A DNA stretch of 40,267 nt. Origin: Agrobacterium albertimagni AOL15. Its GTDB lineage: Bacteria > Pseudomonadota > Alphaproteobacteria > Rhizobiales > Rhizobiaceae. Positions within the stretch are counted from its first letter, which is position 1; the number at the start of each line of letters is the position of its first letter. The notes beneath the pieces are model-generated. The model was not told the origin of the DNA, did not search any database, and was given only the letters and a program-made list of their open reading frames with translations. Where the stretch lies: positions 1 to 40,267 of the forward strand of contig NZ_ALJF01000020.1 of the NCBI RefSeq assembly GCF_000300855.1. The letters run 5' to 3'. Of this stretch, positions 23,826 to 32,179 are shown piece after piece. The translations under genes were made by a program, and so were the position numbers.

Positions 23826-25264
23826 CACACCATCCCGGCCACGATGAGCAGCGCCGCGCCGAGCGCAATGAAGATCTGGCTGCGCCAGTCCGAAGCGATG
23901 AACACCACGGGATCGTCATTCATCTCCCGGCGATGGGCGAGCACCCAGACGCGCATGTTGATGTAGAGCACGATCGGCACCAGCGGCCAGATCAGCCACG
24001 GCTCGGAATAGAGGTTACCGACGACATCGCTGTTGATGTAGAGCGCGAGAACCAGCACGGCCGTGAAGCCGGACGAGACGCCGCTCTGGCCGACAATACC
24101 GATGTCTTCGGGCCTGTAGCCGCGGCCCGCGATACGCGTCTGCTCAGGCGCACCCGAACTCTGCAGTTCCACATAGCGCTTCACGAAGGCGAGCGACAGG
24201 AAGAAGAACAAGGCGAAGGCCATCAGCCAGAAGGACAAGGGAATGTTGGCCGCAAGCTTTCCGCCAAGCAGGCGCAGCGTGTAGAGGCCCGCCAGACAGA
24301 TGACGTCCAGCAGCAGCATACGCTTGATCGCGAACGTGTAGGCCGTGGTGGTGACGATATAAATCGCGATGATCGCGGCAAACATCGGCGGCAGGAAGAA
24401 GCAGACCGTGGCAGCAATTGCCAGAAGAGCGGCAGAGCAGGCCAGACCGAACGGGATCGACAATGCGCCACTAGCAAAGGGTCGAAGCCGCTTGCGCGGA
24501 TGAACCCGATCGAGCGGCAGATCGATGATGTCGTTGATGATGTAGATGGCCGAGGCCGACGCCGAAAAGGCGATGAAGGCCAGCGTCGCCGAAAACATCG
24601 TCTCTGCAATCAGGAAGTCATGGGCGAGCACCGGCGGAGCGAACACCAAAAGGTTCTTCAGCCACTGATGCACCCGCAACATCTTGAGATAGGTCTTGAA
24701 ATTGGTGCGGGGGGCGTCGAAACGCATGGTGTCATGCGCCCGCTGGAAGCGCGAGGCCGCGCGGTCAGGCGCAACGACGACGGCGTTGCGGGCGCAATCG
24801 AAGATCGCTAGGTCAGCACGATCATTGCCCGCATAGTCGAACCCGTATTCGCCGTATTCGTCGACCAGTGCAGAGGCTTTCGCCTTACTGGCAAGATTGA
24901 TCCCCTCGCGTGTGGCAAATACTTTGGAAAATATCCCGAGATGCGCAGCAACCGCCTGCGCCAGCGGCTCGGCAGCCGCAGTCGCCAGCACGATCATGCG
25001 CCCGGATGCCCGCTCTGCGCGCAGATAATCGAGGAATTCCTGACGGTAAGGCAGTCGCGATGCGTCGAGCGTTACGCGTCGAGCAAGTTCGAGCTTGAGG
25101 CGCGCCTTGCCGGCCAGCGCCCAGATCGGAAGGAGGAAGACGATCAGCGGGTTGGTCTTGAGGGCGAGAAAGATCGTCTCCCACAGAAGATCCGTCGCAA
25201 TCAGCGTCCCGTCCAGATCGACCGCAAGCGGCAGATCCCGGCTTTCTTGTAATCTGGCGTCCAT
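23825..25264 (-). CDS. HAD phosphatase-UbiA prenyltransferase fusion (DPPR-synthase-like)
   Basis: The 479-residue protein joins two domains. Residues 11-165 form a HAD domain with nucleophile motif VDLDGT (15-20), LATAA near 93-97 and GNDRADLAIF (147-156). Residues 190-479 form a UbiA-type prenyltransferase with about eight to nine helices and the metal-diphosphate motif NDIIDLPLD (244-252) followed by HPRKRLRPFASG, as in mycobacterial Rv3806c, which moves phosphoribose from PRPP to decaprenyl phosphate. The next step there is dephosphorylation, which the HAD domain could perform. I recall NoeC of Azorhizobium, needed for Nod-factor arabinosylation, as a relative. It is first in the operon, coupled to the DprE1-like gene. 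Its ribosome site is weak (GGGAG at long spacing). Confidence 0.88.
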   Translation of the reverse strand: MDARLQESRDLPLAVDLDGTLIATDLLWETIFLALKTNPLIVFLLPIWALAGKARLKLELARRVTLDASRLPYRQEFLDYLRAERASGRMIVLATAAAEPLAQAVAAHLGIFSKVFATREGINLASKAKASALVDEYGEYGFDYAGNDRADLAIFDCARNAVVVAPDRAASRFQRAHDTMRFDAPRTNFKTYLKMLRVHQWLKNLLVFAPPVLAHDFLIAETMFSATLAFIAFSASASAIYIINDIIDLPLDRVHPRKRLRPFASGALSIPFGLACSAALLAIAATVCFFLPPMFAAIIAIYIVTTTAYTFAIKRMLLLDVICLAGLYTLRLLGGKLAANIPLSFWLMAFALFFFLSLAFVKRYVELQSSGAPEQTRIAGRGYRPEDIGIVGQSGVSSGFTAVLVLALYINSDVVGNLYSEPWLIWPLVPIVLYINMRVWVLAHRREMNDDPVVFIASDWRSQIFIALGAALLIVAGMV

Positions 25265-25633
25265 TCTCGCTGCACTCCCAGAACGCTATACCAATCAAAG
25301 GTGCATGCCAGCGGGACGAGCCCGGCATGCGATCAATTGAAACAACGGGCGCAACGTCTCTTGCTCCCGATCAACCCGTCGAATTCGCCTCTGTCGGCCA
25401 ACGACGGAGTGGGATCCTGTTGAACATCGTATGCGATCAACGAGGTCTGCTTCTTCCTTCAAGAAGGTAGAGAAGTCTTCAAAATCCGAGGGAACGGTAG
25501 GTGGGCAAGCATAAATTCGGAGTTAATGGGGTACTGAAGTGGCCCCGTTTAAAGGAATGTTCATGCCCCTAACTGAGAATAAGGTTTAAGAATTACATCT
25601 CTGCAGTGTATCGCGTCTCACATAGGTGGCGAT
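25265..25633. promoter_or_regulatory. Divergent control region between the UbiA operon and the glycosyltransferases
   Basis: This 369-base region has no gene. Near the UbiA side it contains an inverted repeat, GCATGCC (25303-25309) with GGCATGC (25324-25330), with an inner GGG/CCC, able to form a leader hairpin of the minus-strand transcript. From about 25490 to 25615 it becomes AT-rich, as expected for promoters of the plus-strand glycosyltransferase gene. AGGTGG at 25624-25629 is that gene's ribosome site. Confidence 0.5.
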
Positions 25634-26827
25634 TTGTCCCTCCATCTGGTCTTCGTCACATCACTTGTTGCGCAAGCCAATCCATCGACAGGTTATGAAC
25701 TGGCCAACCAGGCTCTGCTCGAAGGCCTGGCACGGGCAGGCGTCCGCACCACCGTCATCGGCTGCACCTGGCCAGGACAGGCCGTTGCTCCAGGTGCAAA
25801 GGCTGCTCTCGGCGAGGTGGAAGTGCGCACCGATAGGGCTGACCCCTGGCTCAAGATCAAATGGCTGCTCATGTCCCTCGCGACGGGACTGCCGATGTCG
25901 AGCGCAAAACTGCGGGTCATCGACGAGGAAGCAGTGCGCGACGCGATCGCGTCCGCTGGACCGTTCGACGGGTATGTCCTGAACGGCGTCGCCCTCGCCG
26001 GAGCCTTCCCGGATAGCTTCACGGGGAAACCATCGATCTTCGTCGCGCATAATGTCGAACATCGCTCCTCGGCCGAGAACGCCCGCAATGCCGGCTCCTT
26101 GATCAAGCGCAGTCTCTTCGCCCGCGATGCGCGCTTGCTGAAGACAATCGAGCACAGGCTCCGCGACCAGTCGAGCGGCGTCGTGACCTTCGCAGCCGAA
26201 GACGCAGTCGATCTCGGCGTTCCGCCGGAGCGATCCGTGTTCCTCCCCTTGAGCATCGAGCGATCAACGCAGCTGCCCGAGACGAAAGAGCTGGCGCACG
26301 ACCTCGCTTTGCTCGGCACCTGGACCTGGCATCCCAATCGGATCGGCCTCGAATGGTTTCTGAACGAGGTAAAGCCAAGGCTGCTCGATGATGTGCACAT
26401 CCGTGTCGCTGGCAGCACGCCGATCGATCTGGTCTCCGCCTGGCCCGACGTCGATTTCGTTGGAAAGGTGGATCGCGCGACGGACTTCGTCGCTGAAAGC
26501 GCCGTGATCCCGCTGATCAGCCGGGCCGGCACGGGCGTTCAGCTGAAGACGATCGAGACCTTCTCGCTCGGCCTGCCAAGCGTTGCGACGACAAGCTCGG
26601 TTCGCGGTATTGCAGCGATCCCGGACAATTGCACCATCGCAAATGATCCGGAAAGTTTCGCATCAGCACTCAACGACAAGATCCGTAGGGCGCGGGCGGG
26701 CGACCTTCAGCGGCTTGATGGCCGGGTCTTTGCCGAAACACAGGCACAGCTGATGGATGCCGGCATCAGGCAGATGCTCGACATGCTGACCCGAACGACA
26801 TCAGGCGCAAAGGAAGCTCTGTCATGA
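25634..26827 (+). CDS. Glycosyltransferase, GT4-like (GT-B fold)
   Basis: A 397-residue cytoplasmic glycosyltransferase. The N-terminal Rossmann half includes a Gly/Tyr loop (NPSTGYELANQAL); HNVEHRSS near 138 resembles the HD-type loop in capsular and EPS transferases; the C-terminal nucleotide-sugar half has LLGTWTWHPNRIGLEWFL and the family motif GTGVQLKTIETFSLGLPSVAT, where Lys and Glu contact the donor phosphates. It should add one sugar to a lipid-linked repeat unit; donor and acceptor are unknown. Start is TTG at 25634 with AGGTGG four bases upstream. Its stop overlaps the next start by 4 bases (ATGA). Confidence 0.85.
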   Translation: MSLHLVFVTSLVAQANPSTGYELANQALLEGLARAGVRTTVIGCTWPGQAVAPGAKAALGEVEVRTDRADPWLKIKWLLMSLATGLPMSSAKLRVIDEEAVRDAIASAGPFDGYVLNGVALAGAFPDSFTGKPSIFVAHNVEHRSSAENARNAGSLIKRSLFARDARLLKTIEHRLRDQSSGVVTFAAEDAVDLGVPPERSVFLPLSIERSTQLPETKELAHDLALLGTWTWHPNRIGLEWFLNEVKPRLLDDVHIRVAGSTPIDLVSAWPDVDFVGKVDRATDFVAESAVIPLISRAGTGVQLKTIETFSLGLPSVATTSSVRGIAAIPDNCTIANDPESFASALNDKIRRARAGDLQRLDGRVFAETQAQLMDAGIRQMLDMLTRTTSGAKEALS

Positions 26828-27687
26828 AGACAGCGATTGTTACCGCGAGCTATCACGCGGATTTCGAACGGTTCCGTCTGCTCTGCGAGACGCTGGACAC
26901 GCATGTCACGGGATACACTAAACACTATGTGCTAGTCGAAGACCGCGATGTTCCGCTGTTCCGACAACTGCAATCGCCGCAGAGGGTAATCATCGGAGAA
27001 AAGGACCTCTTGCCGTCCTGGCTGAAGGTCTTTCCGGATCCGCTGACCATGGGTCGCCGCCGCATCTGGCTATCGTTCAAGACCAAGCCGTTGCGCGGCT
27101 GGCATGTGCAGCAGTTTCGCCGGATCGCCATCGCCGACCTCGTCGAGGACGATGCCTTTCTCTATCTGGATTCCGATGTCGCTTTCCTTCGGCCCTATGA
27201 TTGCAGCCAGCTCTGGCGCGACGATACGCTGCGCCTGCTGGTCAGGCCCGGCGCCCTGGCTGCAGACTCCATGGGCGAACATCGCCGCTGGTCCGCGAAT
27301 GCCGGCGCGTTGTTGGGTCTGCCCGAAACGCAGCACTCCACGAACGACTATGTCGGCACGATGATCGCCTGGAAACGAAGCAGCATCAGGGACATGTGTG
27401 CGCGGATCGAGAGCGTCACCGGCGAGCACTGGATCGCGGCGATGGGCAAGCAACGCTGTTTCTCGGAATGCATGATGTATGGCCGTTTCGTGGATGACGT
27501 CGAGCACGGCGCGGGGCACTTCCACGACCAGACAGAGCTTTGCAAGGTCTTTTGGCTGGCGCCACCGCCAACGGAAGACGAATTCCGTGCCTTCGTGGCG
27601 GACATGGCGCCCGAACAGGTAGCACTCGGCATGCAGTCCTTCCTGGGTCTTGAACCGGGCGAAATTCGACGCATCCTCGGGCTATGA
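26824..27687 (+). CDS. DUF6492-like putative glycosyltransferase
   Basis: A 287-residue soluble protein that I place in the DUF6492 group, seen in rhizobial polysaccharide loci and thought to be glycosyltransferase-like. It starts with a GT-A-like strand (MKTAIVTASYHADFERF) and has a DxD-type motif, YLDSDVAFLRPYD, around residues 114-126, which would bind a divalent metal and nucleotide sugar. WSANAGALLGL and the Cys-containing FSECMMYGRF are other landmarks. It is translationally coupled to the preceding GT4 gene, so both likely act on the same glycan. Family placement is from memory; the glycosyltransferase role is inferred. Confidence 0.7.
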   Translation: MKTAIVTASYHADFERFRLLCETLDTHVTGYTKHYVLVEDRDVPLFRQLQSPQRVIIGEKDLLPSWLKVFPDPLTMGRRRIWLSFKTKPLRGWHVQQFRRIAIADLVEDDAFLYLDSDVAFLRPYDCSQLWRDDTLRLLVRPGALAADSMGEHRRWSANAGALLGLPETQHSTNDYVGTMIAWKRSSIRDMCARIESVTGEHWIAAMGKQRCFSECMMYGRFVDDVEHGAGHFHDQTELCKVFWLAPPPTEDEFRAFVADMAPEQVALGMQSFLGLEPGEIRRILGL

Positions 27688-27718
27688 TTACGATTGGTGA
27701 GCTTCGCGGCGAAAACCG

Positions 27719-28981
27719 TCAGACCCGCTTGGCCGGCAGCCTGAGGCTCGAATAGGTGAAGATGGCCGAGATCACATAGAGACCGGCAAAGACCCCGTTC
27801 AAGGCGACAATCCAGTCCTGGCCCTCATGGGCGAAACTGTTGAGCAGCAGCGCGATCAGCCCGGCCTTGCTCAGCGTCAGAAGTGCAAGACACAGCGTGC
27901 GCAGCCAGCTTTGCCCACGGGCATACATCAACTCCCCCTGGTACTCCGCGAGATTGCGAAAACCCGGAACGAGCAGAACGAGTGGCAGGAGTTCGGCGAC
28001 CGGCGCCACGTTGCGGCCGAGTGCATTGGGATAGAGATGCAGGAGGAAGGCAAGTGTTGCGAGCCCGGCAACGGAGACGATCATCAATCCCGCTTCGATG
28101 AGCACCCTGATCTTCACCGACCTCAACATATCAGGGCTCTGCATCAGTTTCTGCACCAGGATCGTATTGAAGGAGCGGATCGGCAGCGCTGTCAGGTCGA
28201 CCACCCGCATGATGATCGCATAGACACCGGCAAGGGCCGGTCCACCGATCCCGAGCACCATCAGCTTGTCGAGTTCCGACTGCAGGTAGAACAGCAGTTC
28301 CGCACCCGCGACGGCGAGCGAATCCTGCACGCGCCGCAGATAGAGCCGCATGTCGAAGCGCAGCCGAACGCGGGGATAGAAATAGAGGGCGACGACCAGC
28401 GAGACGGCATTGGCGCCCATATACCACCATGCCCAATGATCGAGATCCTGGACTGAGGCCTGGCTCCAGAAGAGGCCGGCTGCGGCGGCGCGTGTGGCAG
28501 TTCCAAGGATCACAAGGATGGCAGCGAGCCCGAAACGCTTGAGCCCGTTGTTGACGATGATGACGATCTCGGCCGACCGCCAGAGCAAGATTTCGGCGAT
28601 GATCACCAGGGAAAAGGTGAGCAAACCGACATCGTCTGAGAAGAACAGGAAATAGACCAGCAGCGCTGCGACAACGACGAGCGGCAGGGAGAGAAGAGAC
28701 GCCAGCAGATAGCCAACCGTGTAGACGCCAAGTAGCCGCGGCTTGACGACCGCAATACGATAAAGCGGTGAGCTGAAACCGAGCGCAAGCAGCCGGGAGA
28801 GGACGAGCCCGGCGCCCGACGCCGTGGCGAAGATGCCGTAATCCGCAAGGGGCAGTGTGTTGGCCAACACGACAAAGTAGGCGAGAGACACGACCAGTCG
28901 CCCGGCAGATCCCGATATCACCGAGACATAGGCGTGCAGGAGTTGCCGGTTTGATGAAAGGTGCCGAAGGATCGCGTTCAC
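27719..28981 (-). CDS. Polysaccharide flippase (Wzx/MATE-like)
   Basis: A polytopic inner-membrane protein of about 420 residues with 12 or so hydrophobic segments and short basic loops, typical of the Wzx/PST branch of the MOP superfamily that flips undecaprenyl-diphosphate-linked repeat units. The N-terminal segment SGSAGRLVVSLAYFVVLANTLPLADYGIFATASG is the characteristic first helix pair, with the YG motif shared by O-antigen flippases. It converges on the DUF6492 gene and is divergent from the Wzz-like gene. I prefer a GTG start at 28981, giving MNAILRHLSSN; a TTG at 29053 would extend it by 24 unlikely residues. Confidence 0.83.
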   Translation of the reverse strand: MNAILRHLSSNRQLLHAYVSVISGSAGRLVVSLAYFVVLANTLPLADYGIFATASGAGLVLSRLLALGFSSPLYRIAVVKPRLLGVYTVGYLLASLLSLPLVVVAALLVYFLFFSDDVGLLTFSLVIIAEILLWRSAEIVIIVNNGLKRFGLAAILVILGTATRAAAAGLFWSQASVQDLDHWAWWYMGANAVSLVVALYFYPRVRLRFDMRLYLRRVQDSLAVAGAELLFYLQSELDKLMVLGIGGPALAGVYAIIMRVVDLTALPIRSFNTILVQKLMQSPDMLRSVKIRVLIEAGLMIVSVAGLATLAFLLHLYPNALGRNVAPVAELLPLVLLVPGFRNLAEYQGELMYARGQSWLRTLCLALLTLSKAGLIALLLNSFAHEGQDWIVALNGVFAGLYVISAIFTYSSLRLPAKRV

Positions 28982-29143
28982 GTGGTGTCCAGAGTTGCTG
29001 AAGGCGCAGGTCACATTTCGGACGGCGTCGACACGGGCAGAAGCTACGTCCAAAACGGTTAATTTTCCGATCTTTTAACCATTTGTTTTTGATAAAAAAT
29101 TAAATTTGCCCCACGCGAACCATTTCCCGAAGCAAGGGCTGAC
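28982..29143. promoter_or_regulatory. Divergent promoter region of flippase and co-polymerase genes
   Basis: An AT-rich intergenic region. GGTTAA (29057-29062) and TTAACC (29075-29080) form an inverted repeat with a 12-base spacer, followed by an A/T block around 29082-29108. Such AT-rich tracts in rhizobial EPS promoters are bound by Ros/MucR-type zinc-finger regulators, but no specific site is claimed. Confidence 0.45.
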
Positions 29144-30838
29144 ATGTATCTGCGCGATGATCGCACCAGTCACGGAGGCAAAGAGCCCGGCGCCGCAGGC
29201 GCAGAGCGCCCATCCGGCCACGCCGCAGACACCCGTGGCGGCCGGCCCTCCCTGCGGGACATGCTGGAACGCCACGACGACTACCTCGATTTTTTGCGCG
29301 CCCGCGTCTCTATGCTTGAGGGCCAGGTGAACAGCATGGAGGTCGGGGAAACCAGACCTCCCGCTCCGTCTGCTATCCCTGCACAGGAACCCGATGCTGA
29401 AATCGCGACAGACCCTCGTCAGGATAGAAATCGAGACGGCAACGCCGTCCCGCGGGATGAAGCCGAATGGAAGCCTCTGGTCGACCCCTTCATGGTCATC
29501 GACATTCTCAAGCGGTCCCATCGCATCCTGATTGCATCGACCGTGATCGGTGGCCTCTTTGGTGCCGCCTACGCCATGACCCTGCCGAAACTCTGGGTCG
29601 CCAGCAGCGACATCCTCGTCGACCCCCGGCAGATCCGCACGGTCGGCGACCAGTTGACCACCGATCAATTGCCGACCGATGCCTCCCTCGCCGTGGTCGA
29701 AAGCCAGGCCCGCATCGTCAAGTCGAACAGCGTCTTGCTGAAGGTCATCGAGCAGGCCGATCTCAAGCAGGACCCGGAATTCAATGGCACGCTGAAGCCT
29801 TCCGGCCTCAGCGCCTTCTGGCCGAGCGCCTCTCAAGCGGATGCCCAGAACGTCGAGACGCGCGTTCTGAACCACCTTTACGAGGTGATCAACGTCAACC
29901 GCGATCAGAAGACATTCATCTTCTCGATCTCTGCAGAAACCCGGGATCCCGAGAAGTCAGCGCGTCTGGCCAACATCGTGAGCAGCGTCTTTCAGCGCGA
30001 ACTGGCCTCGATGCAGTCCGACGCCGTCCGCCGGACATCGGACGAATTGTCGAGCCGTCTTGCCGACCTGCGCATGAAGCTCGAAGAGGCTGAAAAAGCC
30101 GCCGAAAGCTTCCGCAACTCGAATGATCTGGTGAATGTCGACGGCAGACCGATCGTGGACAACGATCTGAAACTGCTGAATGAGAGACTGAGTTCGCTGC
30201 GCGTCGAAACCGCCGGCCTGCGCGCCAAGATCACCAGCATCGCGAAGATGGCGGCCTCCAGCGGCGGTGAACTGGCGCTCCCCGAAGACGTGAGTTCCGA
30301 CACGATTGCGGTCCTGCGCACGCGCTACGCCGATCTGCGCAAAGAACTCGAATCGATCGCGGCCCGCTATGGGCCGCAGCACCCGAGGTATGTCGAGGCG
30401 CGATCGCAGGCCAGCGGAATGCTCAACCAGATCCGTGAGGAACTCGGCCGCATCCGCAGCGCCCTGCAGGTCGAACTGGATCGGTCCCTCCAGCAGGAAG
30501 TGGCCCTCACGAGCCGCCTGCGGGAACTCAAGGACACCCAGGCATCGAACAATGACAGCCTCGTCACCTTGCGCGAACTCGAACGTGAGGCGGCGGCACG
30601 CCGCTCCGTCTACGAATCCTTCCTGCTTAGAACCCGCGAAACCGGGGAACAGGAAGCGATTACGCTCGCCAATGTTCAGGTCCTGTCGGAGGCACGCCCA
30701 CCGCTGGATCCTGCCGGTCCTTCACGCAAGGTCATCGCACTTGGCGGCCTGATTGCAGGATTTGGTATCGGTATTCTGCTCGCCCTCGGCCTCAATTTGA
30801 CGAAGTTGAGGAAACGCCGCGAAGACGCTGAGGTCTGA
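29144..30838 (+). CDS. Polysaccharide co-polymerase (Wzz/ExoP-like), no kinase domain
   Basis: Sets chain length in Wzx/Wzy-type export. The 564-residue protein has an unusual cytoplasmic N-terminal tail of about 110 residues with a short predicted coiled coil (LRDMLERHDDYLDFLRARV, about 37-55) and a low-complexity Pro/Asp region. The Wzz domain follows from about 112, with the first membrane helix at 127-147, long periplasmic coiled coils (about 290-500, GNVR-type domain) and the second helix at about 532-552. It ends soon after, so the BY-kinase with Walker motifs and Tyr cluster found in ExoP and Wzc is absent. The kinase may be a separate gene outside the window, or not needed. Confidence 0.88.
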   Translation: MYLRDDRTSHGGKEPGAAGAERPSGHAADTRGGRPSLRDMLERHDDYLDFLRARVSMLEGQVNSMEVGETRPPAPSAIPAQEPDAEIATDPRQDRNRDGNAVPRDEAEWKPLVDPFMVIDILKRSHRILIASTVIGGLFGAAYAMTLPKLWVASSDILVDPRQIRTVGDQLTTDQLPTDASLAVVESQARIVKSNSVLLKVIEQADLKQDPEFNGTLKPSGLSAFWPSASQADAQNVETRVLNHLYEVINVNRDQKTFIFSISAETRDPEKSARLANIVSSVFQRELASMQSDAVRRTSDELSSRLADLRMKLEEAEKAAESFRNSNDLVNVDGRPIVDNDLKLLNERLSSLRVETAGLRAKITSIAKMAASSGGELALPEDVSSDTIAVLRTRYADLRKELESIAARYGPQHPRYVEARSQASGMLNQIREELGRIRSALQVELDRSLQQEVALTSRLRELKDTQASNNDSLVTLRELEREAAARRSVYESFLLRTRETGEQEAITLANVQVLSEARPPLDPAGPSRKVIALGGLIAGFGIGILLALGLNLTKLRKRREDAEV

Positions 30839-30850
30839 ACGAAAGGCGGC

Positions 30851-32179
30851 TCAGGCAAGCCTTCGCGGGATGGGCACTCTTGCCACGAGCCTGAGGCCGA
30901 TCACCCCGAAGAAGCAGAGCATCCAGACCGGGTCCATGCGACGGAAGAAGAAGCTCTCCATCATCGCATTCAGCGTCGTGAAGAACACGATCATCATGAA
31001 GAAGTCCGCCAGCAACCTGTTCTCCCGGGCCGGTCTGCAGCGCATGTAGTCGATCAGCGGAAGAACGATCAGGACAGCCAGCGCGACGATCAGCGCCGGT
31101 ATCCCCATCGAAATCGCGATGTCGAGGTAGCCGTTATGGGCGTGCACGATGCCGCGCACATCCCAGTCGAGATAATAGGGATTGGCAGCATAGCGGACGA
31201 GATCCGTACTCCAGAAGCTCTCATAGCCGAAGCCCGTGAGCGGACGATCAACCAGCGCATCGACCCCGAACTTCCAGATCGAAACACGGCCGGTAAAGGT
31301 CGGGTCGATGCCGAGCCACAGGACGAATTGGTGGATCGGCTCGATGAGAACGGAACCGAAGGTCAGGAGAGCAAAGGCAAGCTGGCAGAAGAAGACCGCG
31401 ATCGGTGTCAGCACGCGAAGCCCGATCGCACTCGGAAGAAGAACCAGGAGCGCCGCAACGGGCACCAGTCCCAGCGTGGTCTTGGAGCCCGTCTGGCTGA
31501 CGAAAATCAGCGCCGACACGCCGATCACCACACCGGCCCAGCGGTCGCCGCGCCGCCAGAGATAGATGGCTGCAAAAACAAATGCCGCCATGACCGGCCC
31601 GGCGATGTTCTTGTGGGTGAAGACCCCGCGCCAGAGATAGGAGTTTTGTGGCTCGAGCGCGTCGGAGCCATGGGTGGCCAGAGACGGGACTAAGGGCAGC
31701 CCGGCATAACAGATGAAGATCAGGATGCCTGCGACGACGCTCAACATGCGGGCATAGCCATCCCCGTCCTGCGGAAGGGCCAGCACGGTCACGATCGTCA
31801 TCATCACGATCAGGGTGAGAATGATACCGCGCAAGGTCGCACTTGGATCTGGGGCGGTGAATCCAGAGAACACAAGAAAACCGATCATCAGCATCCAGGC
31901 CGGACCGATCAGGGACGGCAGTTTGCGCAGGTCGGCCAGCGTCAGCAGCGAGCAGACCGCGATGAGCCCAAGTAGGCCAAAGCCCAACTGATTGACCAGA
32001 TTGCCGCCTTCTTCCACGCCCTCGTGAACAGGCGAGAAGGGCTGAAACGAGATCAGCATGACCGCAAACAGCAGGATGCTCACGACGACAGCCGCCCGGC
32101 GCAGCATCTCCGCAGGATAGGCAGGCCTCACTCCCGCGACATCGCGGTCAGCGACCGTCCGTATGTCGATACTGTTCAT
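30851..32179 (-). CDS. O-antigen ligase/polymerase family protein (WaaL/Wzy/ExoQ-like)
   Basis: An inner-membrane protein of 442 residues from ATG 32179, with about 11-12 helices and the large periplasmic loop of the Wzy_C family. The loop carries GRVSIWKFGVDALVDRPLTG and VHAHNGYLDIAISMG; the latter His-Asn motif is the family hallmark. Members either polymerise repeat units (Wzy, ExoQ) or ligate glycans to a lipid (WaaL). Beside Wzx- and Wzz-like genes, polymerase is the better guess. The start lies inside the 3' end of the upstream GT2 gene (32-base overlap), chosen because GGAT precedes it at good spacing; upstream ATGs at 32185 and 32221 are weaker. Confidence 0.87.
   Translation of the reverse strand: MNSIDIRTVADRDVAGVRPAYPAEMLRRAAVVVSILLFAVMLISFQPFSPVHEGVEEGGNLVNQLGFGLLGLIAVCSLLTLADLRKLPSLIGPAWMLMIGFLVFSGFTAPDPSATLRGIILTLIVMMTIVTVLALPQDGDGYARMLSVVAGILIFICYAGLPLVPSLATHGSDALEPQNSYLWRGVFTHKNIAGPVMAAFVFAAIYLWRRGDRWAGVVIGVSALIFVSQTGSKTTLGLVPVAALLVLLPSAIGLRVLTPIAVFFCQLAFALLTFGSVLIEPIHQFVLWLGIDPTFTGRVSIWKFGVDALVDRPLTGFGYESFWSTDLVRYAANPYYLDWDVRGIVHAHNGYLDIAISMGIPALIVALAVLIVLPLIDYMRCRPARENRLLADFFMMIVFFTTLNAMMESFFFRRMDPVWMLCFFGVIGLRLVARVPIPRRLA

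Noticed and set aside
23633..24811. 392-codon plus-strand frame
   Set aside because: Antisense to the HAD-UbiA and DprE1-like genes; Arg/Asp/Gln-rich shadow translation without hydrophobic or domain structure.
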